DNA from: Streptomyces sp. ISL-1
GTDB taxonomy: Bacteria; Actinomycetota; Actinomycetes; Streptomycetales; Streptomycetaceae
Length of the DNA stretch: 64,000 nt
Direction: 5' to 3'
Assembly: GCF_018614585.1 (NCBI RefSeq)
Contig: NZ_JAGGOI010000007.1
Location: 1 to 64,000, forward strand
Made by a program: the position numbers and the translations under genes. Shown piece after piece: positions 36,033 through 44,439 of this stretch. Below the pieces are notes generated by a model. It had not been told where the DNA came from and ran no database searches. It saw only the letters and a program-made list of their open reading frames with translations. How positions within the stretch are numbered: the first letter of the stretch is position 1; each line of letters opens with the position of its first letter.

Positions 36033-36692
36033 ATGGCACGACCGCGACGCATCGTCCTCGTCCGGCACGGCGAGTCGGAGGGAAACACCGATGACACCGT
36101 GTACGAACGCGAGCCCGACCACGCTCTGCGGCTGACCAGCACCGGCTGGGCCCAGGCCGAGGAGACGGGCGCGCGGCTGCGTGAGCTTTTCGGACGTGAG
36201 CGCGTCAGCGTCTATGTATCGCCCTACCGCCGCACCCATGAGACCTTCCGCGCGTTCGACCTCGATCCGGAGCTGGTGCGCGTCAGGGAGGAGCCACGGC
36301 TGCGCGAGCAGGACTGGGGGAACTGGCAGGAGAGGGACGACGTACGGCTGCAGAAGGCGTACCGGGACGCCTACGGCCACTTCTTCTATCGCTTCGCCCA
36401 GGGCGAGTCGGGAGCGGATGTGTACGACCGTGTCGGAGCGTTCCTGGAGAGCCTGTACCGCAGCTTCGAGGCGCCGGATCACCCGCCGAACGTGCTCCTG
36501 GTGACGCATGGGCTGACCATGCGGCTGTTCTGCATGCGCTGGTTCCACTGGTCGGTCCCGGAGTTCGAGTCGCTGTCCAACCCGGGCAACGCCGAGACCC
36601 GCATGCTGCAGCTCGGCGAGGACGGCCGCTACACGCTTGACCGGCCGTTCGAGCGCTGGCGCACCCCCGAGCCGTACGGGGTCACCGGATAG
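36033..36692 (+). CDS. Histidine phosphatase (phosphoglycerate-mutase-like)
   Basis: Protein of 219 aa in the histidine-phosphatase superfamily. The phospho-acceptor motif 'LVRHGESEGN' is at about residues 8-17. 'YVSPYRRTHET' and the second catalytic His in 'VLLVTHGLTMRLF' are present. 'REQDWGNWQ' is shared with the fungal/bacterial broad-specificity branch. It may act on a small phosphorylated metabolite; the substrate is not predictable. It precedes the ADP-ribosylglycohydrolase gene by 12 bp, so the two are probably co-transcribed. Confidence 0.9.
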   Translation: MARPRRIVLVRHGESEGNTDDTVYEREPDHALRLTSTGWAQAEETGARLRELFGRERVSVYVSPYRRTHETFRAFDLDPELVRVREEPRLREQDWGNWQERDDVRLQKAYRDAYGHFFYRFAQGESGADVYDRVGAFLESLYRSFEAPDHPPNVLLVTHGLTMRLFCMRWFHWSVPEFESLSNPGNAETRMLQLGEDGRYTLDRPFERWRTPEPYGVTG

Positions 36693-36704
36693 AGTGGCAG
36701 GAAG

Positions 36705-37613
36705 ATGACCGCTGACTCCTCTCGTGACCGGCGCTTCGAACGCGCCCTGGACAGCCTGCGCGGACTGTCCGTGGGAGACGCCCTGGGCTCCCAGTTCTTC
36801 GTTCCCTCGAACTATCCACTGCTGAAGCGGCGAGAGCTGCCGCCAGGCCCCTGGCAGTGGACCGACGACACCGAGATGGCCTGCTCGGTGCTTGCTGTGC
36901 TCGCGGCCCACGGCCGGGTTGACCAGGACGCACTCGCCAGGTCCTTCGCCGAGCACCACGACTTCGACCGTGGCTACGGACCCGCGGTAAACCGGATGCT
37001 CCGGCTGATCAGGGAGGGCGGCGACTGGCGCGAGCTGGCCGCAGGGCTCTTCCAGGGCCAGGGCTCGTGGGGCAACGGCTCCGCGATGCGTATCGCGCCG
37101 CTCGGCGCGTGGTACGCCTCCGATCCGGAGCAGGCCACCCACCAAGCCGAAATCTCTTCGTACACCACGCACCAGCACCGTGAGGCGGTGGTCGGCGCCA
37201 TGGCGGTGGCGGCCGCCGCCGCGCTCGCCGCGAATCCGGCCGGGCAGCCGGGGCCCGCGGAGCTGCTGGACGGTGTCGTCGCGCTCGTACCGCGCAGCGC
37301 GGTGGGAGCGGGTCTGCGCCGGGCTCGGGACATGCTCGACTACGACGATGCGGGGACCGTCGCCGCCGTTCTCGGCAGCGGGCGGCGCACGAGTGCGCAC
37401 GACACCGTGCCGTTCGCCCTGTGGTCCGCGGCCCGTTCGCTCGGCGACTTCGAGCGCGCGTTCTGGACGACCGCGCAGGTCGGGGGCGACGTGGACACCA
37501 CGTGCGCGATTGCCTGCGGCGTGGTCGCCGCGGGCAAGTCGGGGCAGCCCCCGGCGGCCTGGCTGGAGCAGACCGAAACCCTCCCGGACTGGGGACCCAA
37601 GCGGGCCCACTGA
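36705..37613 (+). CDS. ADP-ribosylglycohydrolase (DraG-type)
   Basis: Protein of 302 aa that should remove ADP-ribose from proteins or metabolites. Metal-binding motifs of the family are all present: 'GLSVGDALGSQF', 'WTDDTEM', 'GNGSAMR' and 'GGDVDTTCAI'. These residues bind two Mg ions around the ribose. The ATG has GGCAGGAAG directly upstream, and TAGAGT sits nine bases before it. Together with the NrtR-like Nudix protein at 44440 it hints at local ADP-ribose/NAD chemistry, but no direct link is visible. Confidence 0.92.
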   Translation: MTADSSRDRRFERALDSLRGLSVGDALGSQFFVPSNYPLLKRRELPPGPWQWTDDTEMACSVLAVLAAHGRVDQDALARSFAEHHDFDRGYGPAVNRMLRLIREGGDWRELAAGLFQGQGSWGNGSAMRIAPLGAWYASDPEQATHQAEISSYTTHQHREAVVGAMAVAAAAALAANPAGQPGPAELLDGVVALVPRSAVGAGLRRARDMLDYDDAGTVAAVLGSGRRTSAHDTVPFALWSAARSLGDFERAFWTTAQVGGDVDTTCAIACGVVAAGKSGQPPAAWLEQTETLPDWGPKRAH

Positions 37614-37784
37614 GCCGCTGCCGCGGATCCCGCATGGTGCCGCTGCTCCGGCCCGGGCAACGGCTGACCGCGGGCGTGGAGCCGGTTCAGAGCCTGTTGG
37701 GCGCCGACGTGGAGATGTCGCGGAGCCCGGTCACGGGAACCCGGTGTCGCGGGCCGGGTCGGGCGGCGTAATCTTGCTGGCGCC

Positions 37785-38486
37785 ATGCCGTACGAACCAC
37801 CCACACACACAGTCGAGCGCTCGATCCGAGCCACTACCGGTGCCAAGATCATTGCCGGTGTCGACGAGGTCGGACGCGGGGCGTGGGCCGGTCCGGTCAC
37901 TGTGTGCGCGGCCATCACCGGCCTGCGCAGACCGCCCGAAGGGCTCACCGACTCCAAGCTCATCGCCCCCAAGCGCCGTACGGAACTTGCCGTGCTGCTG
38001 GAGAAGTGGGTCACGGCGCATGCCCTGGGCCACGCCTCGCCGGGGGAGATCGATGAACTGGGGATGACCGCGGCCTTGCGGCTGGCCGCAGGCCGGGCAC
38101 TGGACGCGCTTCCGATTCGTCCGGAGGTGGTCATCCTCGACGGCAAGCACGACTACCTGGGATCCCCCTGGAATGTCCGTACGGTCATCAAGGGGGACCA
38201 GTCCTGCGTCGCGGTCGCGGCCGCCTCGGTGATCGCCAAGGTGCACCGGGACGCGATGATGGCCGAACTACGCGGGGAATTCGCCGACTTCGCCTTCGAC
38301 GACAACGCCGGCTACCCCTCGCCCGTGCACAAGGCGGCCCTCGAAGTGCTGGGGCCAACGCCCTACCACCGGCTCTCCTGGGCCTATCTCGACGCGCTGC
38401 CCCAGTGGCGGCACCTCAAGAAGGTCCGCATTTCCGCGGAGGCGGTCGCGCTGGAAAGCGGGGGCCAGCTCGGCTTCGAATTCTGA
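37785..38486 (+). CDS. rnhB: Ribonuclease HII
   Basis: Cleaves RNA in RNA-DNA hybrids, including single misinserted ribonucleotides; 233 aa. The active-site acidic motif '[15 protein letters not shown]' and '[12 protein letters not shown]' are clear, as are 'LTDSK' and 'YPSPVH'. TAATCT is ten bases before the ATG and no ribosome site is seen. It fits with the DNA-maintenance genes nearby (recQ, lexA, nrdJ). Confidence 0.96.
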   Translation: MPYEPPTHTVERSIRATTGAKIIAGVDEVGRGAWAGPVTVCAAITGLRRPPEGLTDSKLIAPKRRTELAVLLEKWVTAHALGHASPGEIDELGMTAALRLAAGRALDALPIRPEVVILDGKHDYLGSPWNVRTVIKGDQSCVAVAAASVIAKVHRDAMMAELRGEFADFAFDDNAGYPSPVHKAALEVLGPTPYHRLSWAYLDALPQWRHLKKVRISAEAVALESGGQLGFEF

Positions 38487-38568
38487 ACCCGCCTTCCCAT
38501 CAGGCCAGTCGTACTCATGTACCCACCCGCCGATGCCCTCTTCACCGGCATTTGATAGACATCCATCC

Positions 38569-39189
38569 ATGCCTCTCATCCCCGAGGAGCCTCAGATTCA
38601 CGAGAGTGCCCAGGGTCCCCGCGCCACGCAGGCCGCAGGCCGCACCGCGCCGACCCCCCGTCCCGTACCCGGTCCGCGCTCCGCGGCCTCGCCGCGTCCC
38701 GGACACCCGGGTCCCGGTCCCGCCAGGCCCGCGCCGCCAACACCGCGTACGCACCACTCTGCCGGGCAGTCGCAAGCTTCCCGGCCGGAAAAGCCCTCAA
38801 CGCCGCAGATCCAACTGATCCCCGCCCCGGCGGACGGCGCGCTCGACGCCGCCGGCGAGGCGGTCGACCTGCTGCTCGACTCCGGCCGTGCTCCGGGCGA
38901 CGTCCTGGTGCTCACCACCGGTGACCAGCACCCGTGGGCCGAGCACGAGCAGTCGTTCGGCGAGGCTGCCTACTGGGCCCAGCACGACGCCCGCGACGAC
39001 GTCTTCTACGCGGACGCCGCTGCGGTGGGACGGGCCTCGGCCCGTCCCGTAGTGGTCGTCGCGGTCAACGGCGGCGCCGACGACGCAGCCGCCCGCACAC
39101 TGCCCGCGGCCCTGGCGAAGGCGAACGCGCTGCTGATCGTTTGCGGCGATCCCGAGCGGATCAACACCGTGCTCGGCAGGGGCGTCTGA
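38569..39189 (+). CDS. Pro-rich protein with UvrD-C-like domain, unknown
   Basis: Protein of 206 aa. Residues 1-85 are a Pro/Arg/Gly-rich disordered region. The C-terminal 115 residues ('GDVLVLTTGDQHPWAEHEQSFGEAAYW', 'ARPVVVVAVNGGADDAAARTLPAALAKANALLIVCGDPE') resemble the C-terminal domain of UvrD-like helicases, including a motif V/VI-like region, but without any ATP-binding half. The chosen ATG gives the more plausible N-terminus; an in-frame ATG lies 12 codons upstream. I regard it as a possible regulatory or decoy derivative. No function is assigned. Confidence 0.7.
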   Translation: MPLIPEEPQIHESAQGPRATQAAGRTAPTPRPVPGPRSAASPRPGHPGPGPARPAPPTPRTHHSAGQSQASRPEKPSTPQIQLIPAPADGALDAAGEAVDLLLDSGRAPGDVLVLTTGDQHPWAEHEQSFGEAAYWAQHDARDDVFYADAAAVGRASARPVVVVAVNGGADDAAARTLPAALAKANALLIVCGDPERINTVLGRGV

Positions 39190-39215
39190 GCCGTCGCCGC
39201 ACGGCAACTACCGGA

Positions 39216-39239
39216 CGGCTGCCCCTTGGTGGGCAGCCG
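39216..39239. terminator. Bidirectional terminator
   Basis: CGGCTGCCC pairs with GGGCAGCCG around a 6-nt loop, between the convergent genes ending at 39189 and 39253. Confidence 0.7.
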
Positions 39240-39252
39240 GAAGGTGGCGCCC

Positions 39253-39882
39253 TCAGCGTGCCGCCGTGCGCCGAAATGCTTCGGCCGCGCCACTCGCGGT
39301 GCGCAGCGGCACCGGTTCGATGTCGGTCGCGGTGTCGGCGAGGTCGCCCGGCAACGAGGTGGAGTCGGGCCGACGGCCACCTCGGCCGTCGCCCAGCACC
39401 TGCCATCCCCCGCGCGTCAGCGTGATGTACGCACCGCAGCGCAACCCGTGCAGGGTGCACGCGTCCCGCAGCCCCCACATCCACGCTCCGTCCTCTTCCG
39501 TCCAGCGCTCGTCGCCCTCGCGGCAGTAGAGCAGCACGGCGGTGCGCACGGGCGTGCGGCGGCGCAGGTCGTGCGGGATGACCCGACGCAGATGGGCCAG
39601 CAGTAGGTTGCGGAACTCCCAGCCGTCGACCGGCACGGATCGCCGGGGGAACGACGCGCTCGCAGCGAGCCGTTCCTCGTGGTCGAGAACGGCGACTACG
39701 GCGGTCGCCGGTTTCGGCCGGTGCCGGGTGTGCAAGCCGCTGACCACCTCGCGGGGGTTGCGCAACAGAGGTATGCCGGCCGCCGCCCACTCGGCGGGCT
39801 CGAGCATCCTGGCAAGCCGATTGACGGAGTTGGCCGACGTCGCCAGCGAAGTGGCTGCGGACGGAGCGAATCCGAAGGTCAC
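39253..39882 (-). CDS. Conserved hypothetical protein
   Basis: Protein of 209 aa starting 'MTFGFAPSAATSLATSANSVNRLARM'. GAAGGGAGG lies just before the GTG, which settles this start; the frame continues upstream without a signal. The middle contains 'LLLAHLRRVIPHDLRRRTPVRTAVLLYCREGDERWTEEDGAWMWGLRDACTLHGLRCG', a mixed alpha/beta pattern reminiscent of the nearby DUF4192 protein ('LRGP...VLVALHG'). I recognise no family. It is 227 bp downstream of recQ on the same strand. Confidence 0.7.
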   Translation of the reverse strand: MTFGFAPSAATSLATSANSVNRLARMLEPAEWAAAGIPLLRNPREVVSGLHTRHRPKPATAVVAVLDHEERLAASASFPRRSVPVDGWEFRNLLLAHLRRVIPHDLRRRTPVRTAVLLYCREGDERWTEEDGAWMWGLRDACTLHGLRCGAYITLTRGGWQVLGDGRGGRRPDSTSLPGDLADTATDIEPVPLRTASGAAEAFRRTAAR

Positions 39883-40109
39883 GGTCCTCCCTTCGCATAC
39901 GCGCCGACAGTGCGGGCAGGGTCGAGTGGGGCCCACCGCGGCACGGCCCTTCCGGACCGCGAACGGGCCACCTGGGGAGCGCTCCAATTCTCCCTGCCCC
40001 GTGAGCATGCGGCAACGAGCAATCTGGCGGCACAGCCGGGAATCGGCGGGTATGAGGCTCATATCCCTGCCATATCCCTGCCCAGCTGGGCCCCCGGCGA
40101 CCCCTCATG

Positions 40110-42290
40110 TCACGTCTGAACCGCCAGGACCAGCGGAAACACGCCCCTCGCACCAGACCTGCGCAGCAGCCTTGCCGCTACCGCAAGTGTCCAACCACTG
40201 TCCGAAAGATCGTCCACCAGTAGGACAGGTCCGTCGGCCGAGACCAGTTCCTCGGCCAGCCTGGGTGGCACGATGAACGCCTCATGCAGGGCCCGCACCC
40301 GCTGCGCGCTATTGGTGCGCGAGATCCGAGTGTCCATGGCCTCAGGTGCGTACTCCACGGTTCCCAGCAAGGGCATCCGGCCGACCTCAGCGATCCGGGC
40401 GCCGAGGGACCCGACCAGTTCGGGCCTGCTACGCGAGGCGACAGTGACCACACCGACCGGCCGGGGCGGTGCGTCCGGCGCGCCGGACGCCCATCCGCCC
40501 GGACCCTTGGCCCAGTCGGCGAGCACGGTCACCACCGCCGTCACGACATCGTCCGGAACTCGACCGTCCGGAGCCTGTGCCGCGAGTATCGGGCGGAGCC
40601 TGTTGCCCCAGCCGATGTCGGACAGCCTGCCCAGCGCCCGGCCGGCGAAGGACTGTTCGCCTTCAGGGATTCGGCCCTTGAGACTGACGCCCACCGCTGC
40701 CAGCCCGGTCGGCCACATCTTGCGGGGCTCCACTTCCACACCCGGCCTGCCCAACTCTCCGCGCGCGGCATCCAGGGCCGCACCGGAGACCTTGTCGCTG
40801 AACCGGGCTCCGGAGCAGTTGTCGCAGCGCCCGCACGGAGCGGCTTCCTCGTCGTCCAGCTGCCGCCGCAGGAACTCCATCCGGCAACTCGTCGACCCCG
40901 CGTAATCGCGCATCGCCTGCTGCTCGGTCTCCCGCTGCCGCGCGACCCACGAATACCGCTCGGCGTCGTACGACCAGGGCCGGCCCGTGGTGGTCCAGCC
41001 ACCCTTCACCCGGCGCACCGCACCGTCCACGTCCAGGACCTTGAGCATGGTTTCCAGCCGGGTACGCCGCAGCTCGACCAGCGGCTCCAGCGCGGGCAGG
41101 GAGAGCGGCCTGCCCGCCTGCGCCAGTACGTCGAGGGTGCGTCGCACCAGTTCCTCGGGCGGGAAGGCCACCGAGGCGAAGTACTGCCAGATCGCCTCGT
41201 CCTCCCGGCCCGGCAGCAACAGCACTTCCGCGTGCTTCACGCCACGGCCCGCGCGGCCTACCTGCTGGTAGTAGGCGATGGGGGAAGAGGGCGAGCCCAG
41301 GTGAACGACGAATCCGAGATCGGGTTTGTCGAAGCCCATGCCCAGCGCGGACGTGGCGACCAGGGCCTTGACACGGTTGGCCTGCAGATCTTCCTCGGCC
41401 TGCTGTCGGTCGGCGTTCTCGGTGCGGCCGGTGTACGAGGCCACGGTGTGGCCGCACTGCCGGAGATACGCGGTCACCTCCTCGGCCGCAGCGACGGTCA
41501 GGGTGTAGATAATCCCGGAGCCGGGCAGCTCACCGAGGTGATCGGCCAGCCAGGCCAGCCGAGTCGCGGCATCGGGGAGCTGGAGCACGCTCAGGCTGAG
41601 GCTCTCCCGGTCCAGCGCGCCACGCAGCACGAGGGCGTCCGTGCCCGCTCCCGTGCCCAGCTGTTCAGCGACGTCCGCGGTCACGCGCGCATTGGCCGTC
41701 GCTGTGGTGGCGAGCACCGGGACTCCCGCCGGCAGCTCCGCCAGCATCGTGCGCAGCCGTCGGTAGTCCGGCCGGAAGTCATGGCCCCAGTCGGAGATGC
41801 AGTGCGCCTCGTCCACCACCAGCAGTCCGGTGGCCGCGGCCAGCTTGGGAAGCACCTGGTCACGGAAATCGGGGTTGTTGAGCCGCTCGGGACTGACCAG
41901 CAGCACATCCACCTCGCCCGCGGCCACCTCGGCCTGGACGGTGTCCCAATCCTCAGTGTTGGAAGAATTGATGGTCCTGGCACGGATACCGGCCCGCGCC
42001 GCGGCCTCCACCTGGTTGCGCATGAGTGCGAGCAGAGGCGAGACGATCACGGTCGGGCCGCTGCCGCGCTCGCGCAGCAGCGAGGTCGCGACGAAATACA
42101 CCGCGGACTTGCCCCAGCCGGTCCGCTGCACAACCAGCGCCCGGCGCTTGTCTGCGACAAGCGCCTCGATCGCCCGCCACTGGTCCTCGCGCAGCCGGGC
42201 GGTGCCCGTGGGGTCCGAGACGAGCCGGGCGAGTACGGAATCGGCTGAGGCCCTGAGGGCTGCGGGATCTGTGACGTCTGCGTTGGTCAT
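40110..42290 (-). CDS. recQ: RecQ-family helicase fused to a PRTase-like domain
   Basis: ATP-dependent DNA helicase of 726 aa. Helicase motifs are 'QRTGWGKSAVYF' (Walker A variant), 'DEAHCISDWGHDFRPDYRRL' and 'QQVGRAGRG'. A RecQ zinc motif 'CRMEFLRRQLDDEEAAPCGRCDNC' follows. The C-terminal 160 residues look like a ComF-type phosphoribosyltransferase, with the PRPP-loop-like 'VLLVDDLSDSGWTL' near residue 690. The start is the ATG of 'MTNADVTD'; an ATG three codons upstream is an alternative with AGG four bases before it. Helicase activity is likely. The PRTase half may bind nucleotides. Confidence 0.9.
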   Translation of the reverse strand: MTNADVTDPAALRASADSVLARLVSDPTGTARLREDQWRAIEALVADKRRALVVQRTGWGKSAVYFVATSLLRERGSGPTVIVSPLLALMRNQVEAAARAGIRARTINSSNTEDWDTVQAEVAAGEVDVLLVSPERLNNPDFRDQVLPKLAAATGLLVVDEAHCISDWGHDFRPDYRRLRTMLAELPAGVPVLATTATANARVTADVAEQLGTGAGTDALVLRGALDRESLSLSVLQLPDAATRLAWLADHLGELPGSGIIYTLTVAAAEEVTAYLRQCGHTVASYTGRTENADRQQAEEDLQANRVKALVATSALGMGFDKPDLGFVVHLGSPSSPIAYYQQVGRAGRGVKHAEVLLLPGREDEAIWQYFASVAFPPEELVRRTLDVLAQAGRPLSLPALEPLVELRRTRLETMLKVLDVDGAVRRVKGGWTTTGRPWSYDAERYSWVARQRETEQQAMRDYAGSTSCRMEFLRRQLDDEEAAPCGRCDNCSGARFSDKVSGAALDAARGELGRPGVEVEPRKMWPTGLAAVGVSLKGRIPEGEQSFAGRALGRLSDIGWGNRLRPILAAQAPDGRVPDDVVTAVVTVLADWAKGPGGWASGAPDAPPRPVGVVTVASRSRPELVGSLGARIAEVGRMPLLGTVEYAPEAMDTRISRTNSAQRVRALHEAFIVPPRLAEELVSADGPVLLVDDLSDSGWTLAVAARLLRRSGARGVFPLVLAVQT

Positions 42291-42340
42291 GCCCCCCATG
42301 CAACCTGATACCGCCGACATTGCGCGAACGAGACCGTCAT

Positions 42341-42364
42341 CCTGTGGATAACGTTATCCACAGG
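42341..42364. promoter_or_regulatory. Double DnaA-box palindrome
   Basis: A perfect 24-bp palindrome made of TGTGGATAA (42343-42351) and its inverse TTATCCACA (42354-42362) with a CG centre. TTATCCACA is the classical DnaA box. It sits in the divergent promoter region of recQ and the DUF4192 gene, 51 bp upstream of the recQ start and 38 bp upstream of the other. Confidence 0.8.
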
Positions 42365-42401
42365 GGTCGCGGAGCCGGGGCCGCCGCGAGACGGTCGTGC
42401 C

Positions 42402-43712
42402 ATGAACAAGCACCACGAACCCACCGGTCCGGCCGACGAGCAGCAGATCACCCTGCGCGGCCCGGCCGAACTGGCCGACGCCCTCCCGTACATGATGGGT
42501 TTCCATCCGAACGATTCGATTGTGCTCGTCGCGCTGCACGGCACCCGCGGGCGCTTCGGCGGGCGGCTGCGGCTGGGCATTCCGCGCTCACCCCGCGAAT
42601 GGTCGCCCGTGGCCCAGCAGCTCGCGGAGTGCCTGATCGAAGGCAGCGAGCGCCGCGGCTCCCGCCCCGACGGCGTCGTCGTCTTCCTCTGTCAGGACCC
42701 GGCTGAAGGCGAGACCAGCCATCGGGTCATGGAGCGGCTGCGACCCCTCGCGCAACGGCTGAGGACCGCCTGTGGCACCTTCGATGTGCCCGTCTATGAG
42801 GCGATCTGCATTTCCGACGGCCGCTTCTGGTCCTACTGCTGTCCCGACTCGCGCTGCTGTCCGCCCGAAGGCGATGTCCTGGCTCTGCCCGGCACCTCGG
42901 TGATGGCTGCCGCCGCCGCGTACGCCGGCATCCAAGTACGCGGAACCCTGCGGCAGATGGAGGCGCGGCTCGAGCCGATGGCCACTGCTTCCGCGGCCGA
43001 CCAGGAGAAGGCGCTGGACGCGGCGGGTGCCGCGCTGGTGCCCAGGATCCTGGACGGAGAGGGGCGTCAGCAGGTCGCCGCGGAGACCCTGGCGCTGGCC
43101 CGCCGACTGATGAAACGCATCGCGGAGACCCCTCGCCCCGGGGGCTGGGCCGAGACGGATGTCGCGGACGACCGGCTCATCACTCACGACGAGGCCGCCG
43201 CCGTGGTACTCGGCCTGCAGGACCGGGAGACCCGGGACCGGGCCGCGGAATGGATGGAGGGAGCGGAAGCGGATCCCGCGCTGCGGCTCTGGCGGGCGCT
43301 GTCCCGCCGTTGCGTCGGCCCCTATTCCGAGCATGCCGCCGCACCGCTCACGCTCGCCGGCTGGGTCGCCTGGTCAAGCGGCGACGAACCCGGTGCGAGA
43401 GTCGCTCTCGGACGTGCCCTGCTCGTCGACCCCGAGTATGTCTTCGCCCGCCTGCTGCACCAGGCCTGCAACGAAGGACTGGACCCCGAGGCTCTGCGCA
43501 GCTGTCTGCGTACGGAGCACGGCTCAGGGGCGTCCGCCGCTGCCCGCGAGAAAGGTGAGCGACCGCGCCGCCCGCGTTCTCAGCGGGTCCGTCCGCCGGC
43601 GGGGAAGAAGCGTCTGCCGCCTGCCGGGACACGTCCCGAAAAGTCAGTGGTGGGGAACCGCGGCAGAGGAAGCAGGCGCAGCGGGCAACGTGGCACCAGG
43701 AGCGGGCGATGA
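42402..43712 (+). CDS. DUF4192-domain protein
   Basis: Actinobacterial protein of 436 aa. The N-terminal part ('ITLRGPAELADALPYMMGFHPNDSIVLVAL') defines the DUF4192 family. Five cysteines cluster in 'SYCCPDSRCCPP', suggesting metal binding or disulfides. The last 75 residues are strongly basic with many Arg, Pro and Gly, consistent with nucleic-acid binding. The ATG has no strong ribosome site. It is divergent from recQ across the DnaA-box palindrome, so a DNA-linked role is possible but unproven. Confidence 0.85.
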   Translation: MNKHHEPTGPADEQQITLRGPAELADALPYMMGFHPNDSIVLVALHGTRGRFGGRLRLGIPRSPREWSPVAQQLAECLIEGSERRGSRPDGVVVFLCQDPAEGETSHRVMERLRPLAQRLRTACGTFDVPVYEAICISDGRFWSYCCPDSRCCPPEGDVLALPGTSVMAAAAAYAGIQVRGTLRQMEARLEPMATASAADQEKALDAAGAALVPRILDGEGRQQVAAETLALARRLMKRIAETPRPGGWAETDVADDRLITHDEAAAVVLGLQDRETRDRAAEWMEGAEADPALRLWRALSRRCVGPYSEHAAAPLTLAGWVAWSSGDEPGARVALGRALLVDPEYVFARLLHQACNEGLDPEALRSCLRTEHGSGASAAAREKGERPRRPRSQRVRPPAGKKRLPPAGTRPEKSVVGNRGRGSRRSGQRGTRSGR

Positions 43713-43991
43713 CTGCCGTGACCGGGCGCCCATGCAGCCGTTCGCCGTTGTGGCGAAGTCGTACGACCCGTGCCGTGGTATTCGCAGCGGCTGTCCGGAG
43801 CGCACGAAAGCACAGCAGACCCCCCTGGCCATATCACTGCCCCTCGCCGGGTCCCGATCCGGGCCGGCGCCGCCCGGAGCCGGATGACCCGGTGATCTGC
43901 CGACGGTGCACGACATGCTCGTCTGCGCCGACGCTGCCGTGCTTTGCGATCTCTCCCGAGCATGGTCGGCTCAGCGGGAGGGGGCTCGAGC

Positions 43992-44375
43992 GTGTCCACG
44001 GTTAGGGTCGACGCCTGCTCTGCCGATGTCAGTTGCGGGTCGCGGGACGCGAACCGGCCGCGGTGCAGGCCGGATTGGTCTCCGCCGATCGGGCCAGATT
44101 CATCGCGGTGGTGCGAACACCCGCGACACGGACCCGATCCGATCGGCGTGGAGCGCTCGCGCGACGCCGACGGCACGGGACCGATCACATTGCGCAGCTC
44201 GGCGGACAGACCGCTCAGGCTCCCGGTGGAGATCGCGCTGGGCACCGGCCTCGCGGGCCCGGGCGCCGTCGCGTCAGGACGGCCCGGACCCGAACTCCGA
44301 GCCGACGTCGGCTCGGCCTGGCGATGGTGGAGCAGGCCGCCGACGGGGGGTGTGAGGGGGCGGGGGAGTGGGTGA
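43992..44375 (+). CDS. Questionable small gene or remnant
   Basis: A 127-codon frame from GTG. Its second half ('LRLPVEIALGTGLAGPGAVASGRPGPELRADVG') has about 84% GC at third positions, lower than neighbours but above chance. The first half is Cys/Pro/Arg-rich and unconvincing. A single-base frameshift near 44130 could link it to another frame with 'AAVQAGLVSADRARFIAVV'. I cannot assign a function. Confidence 0.3.
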   Translation: MSTVRVDACSADVSCGSRDANRPRCRPDWSPPIGPDSSRWCEHPRHGPDPIGVERSRDADGTGPITLRSSADRPLRLPVEIALGTGLAGPGAVASGRPGPELRADVGSAWRWWSRPPTGGVRGRGSG

Positions 44376-44410
44376 AGAAGAGTTGCCGCAGGTGGCGAAG
44401 GGAGTGTTTA

Positions 44411-44432
44411 TCGTCAGGCAGACGACTATGAT
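44411..44432 (+). promoter_or_regulatory. Operator-like palindrome with leaderless -10 of nrtR-like gene
   Basis: TCGTC-AGGCA-GACGA (44411-44425) is a perfect 5-5-5 inverted repeat. It adjoins TATGAT (44427-44432), which lies seven bases before the ATG at 44440. This arrangement suits autorepression by the NrtR-like product. Confidence 0.55.
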
Positions 44433-44439
44433 CGCGGGC

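Larger units (their letters stand above)
43713..44439. other. Long region without a confident gene
   Basis: 727 bp. Several overlapping frames exist on both strands but none has good coding signals throughout. The best is the low-confidence frame 43992-44375 reported separately. The region may hold a decayed gene. The last 30 bp contain the promoter and operator of the Nudix gene. Confidence 0.5.
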
